In this document: one piece after another, positions 1 through 7,800 of the stretch | Layout: each line of letters begins with the position of its first letter | How positions within the stretch are numbered: the stretch's first letter is position 1 | DNA from: Methylotenera_A sp049687015 | GTDB taxonomy: Bacteria > Pseudomonadota > Gammaproteobacteria > Burkholderiales > Methylophilaceae | Direction of reading: 5' to 3' | Length of the DNA: 12,136 bases | Assembly (NCBI GenBank): GCA_049687015.1 | Contig: JBAVIP010000042.1 | Location: 1-12,136 of the forward strand | Notes under the pieces: model-generated | Told to the model about the DNA's origin: nothing | What the model saw: only the letters and a program-made list of their open reading frames with translations | Database searches by the model: none | Program-made: the position numbers and the translations under genes

Positions 1-23
1 CTTGATTAGCAAGAATCTTCCGC
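1..23 (+). repeat. Left terminal inverted repeat of the IS
   Basis: This is the exact reverse complement of 1028-1050 over 23 bp, beginning CTTGATTAGC. The match ends at base 24 (T, against a C expected from base 1027). It lies at the very edge of the window. Confidence 0.95.
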
Positions 24-30
24 TAGACTA

Positions 31-59
31 TTTCGAAGAGCCACAGGCGGGCGTATACT
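31..59 (+). promoter_or_regulatory. Candidate sigma-70 promoter of the transposase
   Basis: A TATACT hexamer at 54-59 matches the -10 consensus at five of six positions. A weak -35 (TTTCGA, 31-36) lies 17 bp upstream. The transposase start codon is about 33 bp downstream of the -10, with a ribosome binding site AGGAGA at 80-85. Spacing and position are right, but the -35 is poor, so this is a prediction. Confidence 0.4.
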
Positions 60-91
60 GACGATGTATCCAACTCATTAGGAGATGCGCC

Positions 92-1045
92 ATGGCGATG
101 AATCGTGTGCAATTCCAACCCGGCTTATCCATGCCAGAATTTATTCAGCAGTTTGGAACGGAGTCGCAATGCGAAGCGGCCTTGCTGCAGGCTCGTTGGC
201 CGACTGGCTTTTGTTGCCCGGGGTGTGGTCATCGCAGCTATTGCCTGCTGGCTAGTAGAGCTCGGAAAACGTTTCAATGCAACGTGTGTCATCGGCAAAC
301 CTCGCTGATTGCCGGCACCTTATTTCAAAGTTCCAACCTGCCTTTGACAACCTGGTTTATGGCCATTTACCTGATTAGCCAAGCCAAAACCGGCTTATCC
401 GCGCTGGCTTTAAAGCGGCATTTGGGCGTCAGTTATCCGACGGCTTGGCTAATGCATCACAAGCTCATGCAAGCCATGGCCGAACGTGAAGACCGGTATC
501 AACTGTTAGGCGCTGTGCAGTTGGATGACGCCTACTTAGGCGGTGAACGCCGCGGCGGTAAAGCCGGACGCGGCTCTGAAAACAAGGTTTCGTTCGTGGC
601 GGCCGTCTCGGTGGACGACAACGGCCACCCCAACCGCATCAAATTGACGCCGGTGTCCGGTTTCACTACGGAGGCGATCAGTGCTTGGTCGAAAAGCCAT
701 CTGAGTGCGGGCTGTACGGTGCTTTCCGATGGGCTGGCCTGCTTTGGCGGTGTGAGCGCCGCCGGTTGCCGGCATATTCCTGTCGTCGCCGGTGGACGCA
801 AACCCCATGAGTTGCCCGAATTTCGTTGGGTCAACACGGTGCTGGGCAATGTCAAAACCAGCCTGAGCGGGGCTTATCACTCCTTTGATTTTAGCAAATA
901 CGCCCGTCGCTATTTGGCCGCGATTGCTTACCGATTCAATCGCCGATTTCGACTCAAAATATTACCGCAACGTTTATTGGTGGCCGCCGTGTCTATCGGT
1001 CCACGTCCTGAGGCTTGGTTGCGTTTGGCGGAAGATTCTTGCTAA
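92..1045 (+). CDS. IS1595-family (ISXO2-like) transposase
   Basis: This 317-residue protein should cut and rejoin the ends of its own element. The N-terminal part holds a zinc ribbon with CPGC (Cys42, Cys45) and CNVC (Cys63, Cys66). A predicted helical DNA-binding stretch follows (about 95-130). The RNase H-like catalytic domain begins at LDDAYLGG with Asp145. The second acid is probably Asp213 in VLSDGL. The third catalytic position sits in the WVNTVLGNVKTSLSG segment as Asn248, with Lys255. This fits the DDN-K signature described for IS1595 members, which differs from the usual DDE triad. The ATG at 92 is chosen because AGGAGA lies 6 bp upstream; another ATG at 98 is too close to that site. 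All motifs are present and the frame is intact, so the enzyme is probably functional. The family is confident; the subgroup is not assigned. Confidence 0.95.
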   Translation: MAMNRVQFQPGLSMPEFIQQFGTESQCEAALLQARWPTGFCCPGCGHRSYCLLASRARKTFQCNVCHRQTSLIAGTLFQSSNLPLTTWFMAIYLISQAKTGLSALALKRHLGVSYPTAWLMHHKLMQAMAEREDRYQLLGAVQLDDAYLGGERRGGKAGRGSENKVSFVAAVSVDDNGHPNRIKLTPVSGFTTEAISAWSKSHLSAGCTVLSDGLACFGGVSAAGCRHIPVVAGGRKPHELPEFRWVNTVLGNVKTSLSGAYHSFDFSKYARRYLAAIAYRFNRRFRLKILPQRLLVAAVSIGPRPEAWLRLAEDSC

Positions 1046-1050
1046 TCAAG
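1028..1050 (-). repeat. Right terminal inverted repeat of the IS
   Basis: This is the exact reverse complement of 1-23. It contains the last codons and the TAA stop (1043-1045) of the transposase, so the repeat is also protein-coding. In a second frame it also reads directly into the interrupted SmbP-like gene without a stop. Confidence 0.95.
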
Positions 1051-1338
1051 TTAGCTTATGCTGAATCGGGATACCTCCCACAGGCCGTGGAACACACCAT
1101 GGCCGCCATCACCAATAGTGAAGCCTGTCATGCCCCTGTGTTGGTCGAACACGCCTCGACCGCGCTGACCCATGCGGAAGCCTCAGAGAAAGCCGAAGCG
1201 AACCCGCATACTGCGGAAGGTATCACGCATATGAACGCTTCCATGGAAGTTGGGAACAAAGGGGATGCCAAAGTGGGTACAGAACACGCCAAAGAAGCAC
1301 TAAAACATCTCGAAATGGCGAGCGAACCGAAGAAATAA
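1051..1338 (+). pseudogene. SmbP-like small metal-binding protein, 5' end removed by the IS
   Basis: The surviving frame reads LAYA followed by 91 residues that begin ESGYLPQAVEH. AYA|E looks like a signal-peptidase I site, so the remaining part is essentially the whole mature protein. That part has eight His and one Cys. Seven of the His fall on heptad spacing (mature positions 23, 30, 37; 49, 56; 75, 82), and pairs recur every 26 residues. This is the pattern of the periplasmic small metal-binding protein SmbP of Nitrosomonas, a helical bundle that binds copper and other divalent metals. Promoter, start codon and nearly all of the signal peptide are missing. The open frame continues left into the IS to a TTG at 1015, just after a stop at 1009-1011. 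That would give a 16-residue chimeric leader (MVAFGGRFLLIKLAYA), but there is no evident ribosome binding site. Most likely an inactivated gene; family by pattern recognition. Confidence 0.65.
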
Positions 1339-1358
1339 GCCCTGGTCTATGCAGGGTT
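1338..1358 (+). other. Hairpin directly after the SmbP-like frame
   Basis: AGCCCTG (1338-1344) can pair with CAGGGTT (1352-1358) around a 7-nt loop, giving seven pairs including one G-T. It begins at the last base of the stop codon, which suits a transcription end or 3' stabiliser. No T-run follows directly, so it is not a classical intrinsic terminator. Confidence 0.35.
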
Positions 1359-1573
1359 GGGCGTGGTTTAATCTTCGGAACAATTTTTTAAGGTTCTTGG
1401 AAAATTTAGCCAGTTTGGACTAAGGGTTAATTCCTAAAAGCTTTGGACAAAGCGACACTTCCATACGAACCAAGCCCTGTTCCTTATATTCTCTATAGAT
1501 TTTATTGTATCGGAAAAGATTTAGCCGAATGACGATCTACTGAAGTTAGAAGCCTGTATTTTTATAAAATATA

Positions 1574-1593
1574 TTGTAAAACAATATCATACA
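1574..1593 (+). repeat. 20-bp direct repeat, copy 1, with internal dyad
   Basis: This copy matches 1734-1753 at 17 of 20 positions. Both have the form TTGT(A/T)AAACAATA followed by a YCRTACA tail. Here the sequence lies within a perfect dyad, ATATTGT / ACAATAT around a 3-nt centre (1571-1587). Function is unknown; an operator or a remnant of a repeat element is possible. Confidence 0.5.
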
Positions 1594-1733
1594 GAAAAAT
1601 TGATCAACAGTTATCTCATACTCCAAAGCGGCCACTGGCTCATATCAACCAGTGCAGTATCGTTCGGCCAAGTGCAGTCGGTCACGTTAGAAATTGCGGC
1701 CTTTCGCAGAGACAATCAACAGACTGACAGATG

Positions 1734-1753
1734 TTGTTAAACAATACCGTACA
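1734..1753 (+). repeat. 20-bp direct repeat, copy 2, with internal dyad
   Basis: This is the second copy of the repeat at 1574-1593, exactly 160 bp downstream (17 of 20 identical). Its core TTGTT-A-AACAA (1734-1744) is itself a perfect dyad, so the symmetry persists although one core base changed. Confidence 0.5.
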
Positions 1754-1774
1754 TGAATGCCAAACATAGCTAGT

Positions 1775-1821
1775 AAAAAACTTTCATTTCGTCAAAATAG
1801 AATAAAGCCTCCAGAATGAAA
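1775..1821 (-). terminator. Weak candidate terminator of the glucan synthase gene
   Basis: Reading the minus strand after the stop codon, TTTCATT (plus 1815-1821) can pair with AATGAAA (plus 1782-1788). A G and then six T residues follow (plus 1775-1780). Position and T-run suit an intrinsic terminator. The stem is AT-rich and the loop is about 26 nt, so stability is doubtful. Confidence 0.3.
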
Positions 1822-1848
1822 CCATTATATTGAGTACAACAGCAATAA

Positions 1849-4800
1849 TCATAATCCCTTCCGGACAATTATGATCTCAATATAATGCTCTATATGATCA
1901 TCCACCAGCGGAATAATTTCTTCCTGCTGTACGATGCCATCTAGGGTAAGGCTCGGGGTCATTTCAACATTGGCTGTCTGCCTTACACTGATGTGGTAGA
2001 ACGTCTCCCGATAGCGATAACGTATCTTGAAATCTGTCCAATCATCAGGGAGACATGGCTCTATACGTAAGAACCCCCCCTCTCGCTTGAGACCCAGCAT
2101 TGATTCAGTGATAAGGCGGTACATCCATCCAGCGGAACCGGTGTACCAAGTCCATCCTCCCCGGCCAGTATGCGGTGTAACCGCGTACACGTCGGCAGCT
2201 ACTACGTAAGGCTCCACCTTGTAGGCAGCAATACCTGCTGGAGATTTCCCGTGATTTACCGGATTGATCATGTTCATCAGTTCCCATGCTCGTGTGCTAT
2301 CACCAAGATGTGCAAAGGCCATCGTCGCCCAAATGGCCGCATGGGTGTATTGGCCTCCGTTCTCTCTGACACCTGGAACATATCCCTTGATATAGCCAGG
2401 GTCTAGGTTTGAAGTGTTGAAAGGTGGATCCAATAGCTGAATCAGTGCATGCTCACGGCGGACTAGATGTATATTCAACGCCTGCAAGGCCTTCGCAGTA
2501 CGCTCAGGCGCACCGACCCCCGAAAGTACAGACCAACTTTGGGCGATGGAATCTATTTGGCATTCCGGGCTACTAATAGAACCTAATGGCGTACCATCGT
2601 CGAAGTAAGCGCGGCGATACCATGCGCCATCCCAGCCGTGTTGCTCGATATTCTGGCTCAATTGATATCGCTCTGCATGGCAGCGTTCGGCGAAGGGTAT
2701 GTCTCCGTGTAAACGTGCAAGTTCAGCAAATTGGCTTAGCACTTCACAAAGGAAAAAGCCTAACCAGACGCTTTCACCTTTGCCGCCCATTCCGACCAAA
2801 TTCATGCCGTCATTCCAGTCCCCCGATCCCATCAAGGGCAGGCCGTGTTCACCGAATCGAAGCCCTCTAAGGATAGCTCGAACGCAATGCTGGTAGAGGC
2901 TTTCGACTTCTTCAGACCGACTGGGCAGATCGTAGTAGGAGTCTTCATCAGCATTGACCGGACGCCCCATCAGAAATGGGGCAAGTTCGTCCAGCACGGC
3001 GGAGTCGCCCGTGATCCTTATATAGCGGCTGGCTACAAATGGCAACCAGAGAAAATCATCTGAGCAATGTGTTCGAACGCCGCGGCCTGAAGGCGGATGC
3101 CACCAATGTTGAACATCGCCTTCAATAAACTGGTGTTCAGCACATAATAATAGTTGTTCGCGTACCCTGTGGGGTTCGGTATGAACCAGCGCCATAACAT
3201 CCTGCAATTGATCACGGAAACCGAATGCCCCACCTGATTGGTAGAACCCGCTCCGTCCCCACAAGCGGCAGGACAAGGTCTGGTACAACAGCCAGCCGTT
3301 GGTCAACATATTGATACCCGGATCAGGCGTTTCCACCTGCACTGCTCCCAAGGTTCGAAGCCAGTATTGCTGAACCATTCTAAGCGCATCGAGCGCAGCT
3401 ACTGACCCACGAAAGCGTTGCATTAAGGTCTTGGCATCGTTAGCATCTCGTCCCACGCCCAACTTGAAAACAATCTCACGCTCTTGGCCTAAGTCCAGTT
3501 CAAATGAAACCTGGAGTGCGGCGCAGGGATCCAGGTTCGCTCCATACTTGCCTGAAAGGTGGGACCGATCCATAGCGGCAGGTTTTCGAAGGGTGCCATT
3601 GCGTCCTATGAACTCGGTGCGGTCACCTGTTATGGTGCGGGTCGAATCATCCACGTCGAAGAACGCTACGCGGTCAGCAAACTCTGTATTGTAGGGGTTC
3701 GAAGCGAATAATGCACTACCAGGGATAGCACAATCGGTAATTACGTGTGGCGTTGATTTCGGGCGCAGATCTCCCAGCACCCATTCGACATAGCCGGTTG
3801 CTGATAGCCGACGATACCGGCCCGATAGGTTGCGAACTTTTAGTGCTGAAAACTTGACTGAAGCGTCCAGTGCGACGTAAACCGTGAGTTCTGAATGAAT
3901 CCCGCCTTCGTTGTGTTCGAAGACGCTGTAGCCGAATCCGTGTCGGCTGATGTAACCACCCGTTCCAGGACAAGGGAGTGGTGTCGGCGACCAGACATGG
4001 CCGCTCTCTTCGTCGCGAAGATAAATGGCTTCTCCGCTCGGATCACTCACCGGATCGTTGTGCCAAGGTGTAAGCCTGAACTCGTGGGCATTCTCACTCC
4101 ATGTGTAGGATTGTCCATTCTCGGAGATGATGGTTCCAAAGAATGGATTGGCCATCACATTCACCCAGGGTGCTGGTGTCATTTGACTGGGCGCAGGTGT
4201 AATGACGTATTCGCGCCCATCAGCGGTGAATCCTCCCAGTCCGTTGAAGAGGATCAGATCCTCGCGCGGGAGTAACTCGGCGTATGCAAGGTGGGTTGGA
4301 AGGTGGCTTCGGCTCGGTTTGAATCGGGGAACACGCACTTCCATTGGGGCGCGACGGTTGATTTGTTCTGCCAATGTTCCTCGGCTGTCGTTGATGATGG
4401 CGCGCGCGACCGATTGGATCAGGATGCGGTCTTCGCTGGATATTTGGTCTGCATGTCGCACAAAGATTCCACCCGGGCGATCGATCAAATTGGCTTCAAA
4501 TCCCGAGGCAATCAGCCCCATGATTTGTTCCTGTAGTGTGTGCCGGTATCCGTCACGATCTTCATTCCAGATCACAAGGTCCACCGCCAAACCTTTTAAG
4601 CGCCAGTAGGCATGGGCTTTTACCAATTGGCGTACCAGATCGATATTGCTCAAGTTCTTAATTTGCAGCAGCACGATCGGTAGGTCGCCGGAAATGGCGT
4701 GGGCCCACAGACCTGATTGTCCCCGACGATTACTGATGACAACACTGGCATCTGCGCGCAGTACAGAATGGTTGTATAGCACTGAATTTGCGAGGCGTCC

Positions 4801-7800
4801 GTAGAGTTGCGCCTCGGCTTCCGTGGCATTGAGCTGTCTCAGGACTACCTGGCTATGCGTCCAGGCCAGATCGAAAACACGATCCGCAAGCCGCCGATCA
4901 TGATATTTTTCCACCAGTTCCAGGCTGGCTTCACGCGTATCGGCCATGCCGATTACCAGATCGATGATCACCGATGCTTCCGGATCAAGCGTGATCTGAT
5001 GACGAATGGCAACTATTGGGTCGAGTACCGCGCCCTCGCTGCCAGAAAGCCTTCCGGAACCGACCATGGCTTTGGGTGCGGCAAGGTCGTTGCCACGACC
5101 AATGAATTGTTCACGATTGGTCTCATAAGACACCCCGCTGGACTCGCTTTCATGCACAGCCATCAATTGAAACATCCACGGTGTTGGTTCATTAAGGGCA
5201 CGCGGACGGCGAGAGCACAGGATCGCCTGATGTTGGTCGACGATTTCAGTCTGTACAAAGAGGTTACTAAATGCCGGATGAAGGTTGTCCGAGGCAGATG
5301 ATGCGAGCACCACTTCCGAATAACTGGTCACCTCAATGGTTCTAGGTGTCTCAGCGCGGTTGATGATACGGATTCGGCGCATTTCGATATCATCTTCGGG
5401 CGAAACGACGATATCGGTATGCGTATCAAAATCGTGGTCGCGGCGACGAAATTCTGCCCGTCCCTCGGAGAAAATCGCTTCATAATGTTCAGATCGTTTG
5501 AGCGTGGGTTGATGGGCGGTAGACCAGTACGCGCCAGTTATCATATCGCGGATATAACAGAAGGTACCCCAGTGGTCACAAGTACTGTCTTCGCGCCAGC
5601 GCGTCACGGCGAGATCTTTCCAGCGGCTGTAGCCGCCGCCGGAATTCGTCACCATCACGTGGTACCTGCCGTTGGACAACAACTGTACCTCCGGTATGGG
5701 TGTGTTTGGGTTGTTGATTACTCTTACATGGCTTTGCAGTTCGCTGGAGGACTTCAAAACATCAGAGACTTCGGCGGCTTGCACATAGAAAGCAGAGGCC
5801 TTAGGGATTCGCTCCTGGAGTAACAACATAGTTGCTTGGAACAACGGGTTAGACACGAATCGACGCTGCATCGGACGATCCAACAGTAAATAAGCCAAGG
5901 AGAGAAGGCTCATGCCCTGATGATGGGCCATGAAGGATTGAATCACTGTTCTCGATTCTCCCCTTCGTTGACGTGATGGGGTGTAGTCGACCGCTTCATA
6001 GAAGCCAAATTTTCCTAACAAACCTTCAGCGGCGAGCCGCTGCAGATTTAGGCATGCCGCCTCAGGTGCGACCATTAATGCGAGCGCAGTGGCATACGGC
6101 GCAATGACTAAATCTTCGGCGAGTCCTCGTTTCAGTCCTAGGCCGGGCACACCAAAGGCGCGGTACTGGTAGTTGAGATGAATATCGACCGTGTTGAAGC
6201 CGGACTCTGATATGCCCCACGCTACACCGCGCTGCTTTCCATATTCGATTTGACGCTGTACTACCGCCCTTTGCGTCTGATCGATCAATGTGTTTTCATA
6301 AGCCGGCATCACCAGGAGTGGCATTAGGTATTCGAACATGGATCCGCTCCATGACAGGAGAGTAGTCTTGCCCTCGCTGGCAACCAGTAACCGCCCTAAG
6401 GCAAACCAGCTCTCCTGGGGTATTTGTTCCTGCGCAATTGCCACGAAATTACACAATCTCGCTTCCGAAGCCAATAGATCGTAATAACTCGAATCACGTT
6501 GCCGCTCATCAACGTTGTACCCGATTGTCAGCAAACGGCGCGGCTTGTCAAACAGAAAGCCATACTCCATACTCGCTAGTTCGTCTGTTAGCTGTGCCAG
6601 ACCTTCTATGATTGCAATTCGCTCATTTGCGCGTTGGCTGGACTCTTGGATGAGCAGCCGAAGTTGGATTAGCCAGTCGCGCACCTCGGGCCTTTGGTTT
6701 TCGATCAGCAACCTGTCGATAGCTGATAACGATGGCACATCATTTCTTGCTAGTTCCCGCAGAGTTGGCATCCCGGTGATGTCAGGGAAGTTGTCAATCC
6801 CACTTGGCGGGGCTGGCAGCACAACCCACGGCGCCAGGAACAGCATCTCATCTAGGTGGGCGCGGCATTGCCGGGCAAGGGCACGTCCCCATCCCTTCAG
6901 GTCGTTCTCAACGGCCTCAACGCTATTGGCAAACGTTTCCGCGCGTGATGTCAGCCTTTCAAGACAGGGCCTCGCGGTGGCGAGTGTAATTGGCCGTGAG
7001 TTGTTGGCAAATTCGAGTTCGGCCTGAAATTGAGTGAGTAGGGCCGGCGTAGCACCTCCAGCTGCTTCCACCAGAATTCCCAATGTGTCAAGAAGCCCAC
7101 AAAAACATTGCACACCTAAAATCGGGTGGTCAGGTAGCTCAAGCAATCCCTGCCGCAAAGTCAACAAATGGCCACCAAGGTTGCCGCTGTCCACTGTGGA
7201 AATATACAAAGGCGGCAACGGTTGCATAGAATGTGTGTCGTACCAGTTGTAGAAGTGCCCCTGATATTTTTCTAAGGCCGACATCGTGCCCAGAGTGTTT
7301 TTTGTTCGTACTAGAAGGGTGCTGCTAGGAATATAACCGAAATCGTAGGCAGACAGGTTCGCCAGTAAAGCGAGCCCCATATTGGTTGGAGAAGTGCGAT
7401 GTGCAACACCGACATCACGGTACACCTGAAAGTTATCGGGTGGCAGCCAATGATCCTCTGGCCCGACGAACGTTTCGAAGTAGCCCCAGGTTTTGCGAGA
7501 TATTTTCCTAAGAAAAAAGGCTTGATCAGAAGTCAGTTTCGCCTCGCGGCGAGCGATCGGAAGGCTGATCCACCAAGCGATGGCGGGCGAGATCCACCAT
7601 AACAGTAGTATGGGAGCTGCCATAGCCAGCACCTCTGGTCTAGTGAGTGCCAGAGTGATACCTACGCTCATGCCTATAACTGGGGCGATCCACATCAAAC
7701 GAAAAGAGGTGAGAATATCGTTGCGGCTATTGCGGTTAATCTCACTTGAAGGTTTCCATTCCAACAGTCGTTTATGGGTAACAAGCATCCGCCAGACAGT

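Larger units (their letters stand above)
1..1050 (+). mobile_element. IS1595-family insertion sequence, complete
   Basis: The element is bounded by perfect 23-bp inverted repeats (1-23 and 1028-1050) and holds a single transposase gene filling most of its length. The length of about 1.05 kb and the ISXO2-like transposase fit the IS1595 family. The family usually makes an 8-bp target duplication; the right-hand candidate is 1051-1058 (TTAGCTTA), but the left flank is outside the window, so it cannot be confirmed. Because base 1 of the window is also the first base of the repeat, the true repeat could extend further left, although the right-hand repeat stops matching inward after 23 bp. The element interrupts an SmbP-like gene on its right side. 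Confidence 0.93.
1339..1848. other. Gene-free intergenic region
   Basis: This stretch of about 510 bp separates the SmbP-like remnant (plus strand) from the end of the glucan synthase gene (minus strand), so both flanking frames run into it. I see no credible coding frame. It is AT-rich except for a GC-richer patch at about 1625-1725, which contains a CACTGG/CCAGTG inverted repeat (1633-1638 and 1649-1654) and two copies of AGTGCAGT (1651-1658 and 1671-1678). Two dyad-bearing direct repeats and a possible terminator are listed separately. Confidence 0.6.

Noticed and set aside
532..880. Minus-strand open frames of 107 and 114 codons inside the transposase
   Set aside because: They are antisense to the catalytic domain of the transposase, with no family resemblance and no ribosome binding site of note.
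1633..1654. CACTGG/CCAGTG inverted repeat considered as a terminator
   Set aside because: The 6-bp stem has a 10-nt loop, no T-run follows on either strand, and it is far from both gene ends.
4807..5301. Plus-strand open frame of 164 codons inside the synthase gene
   Set aside because: It lies wholly antisense to a strongly conserved, motif-complete gene, and its product has no recognisable family. The same applies to the other plus-strand frames between 1849 and 10569, including the 170-codon one at 6515-7027.
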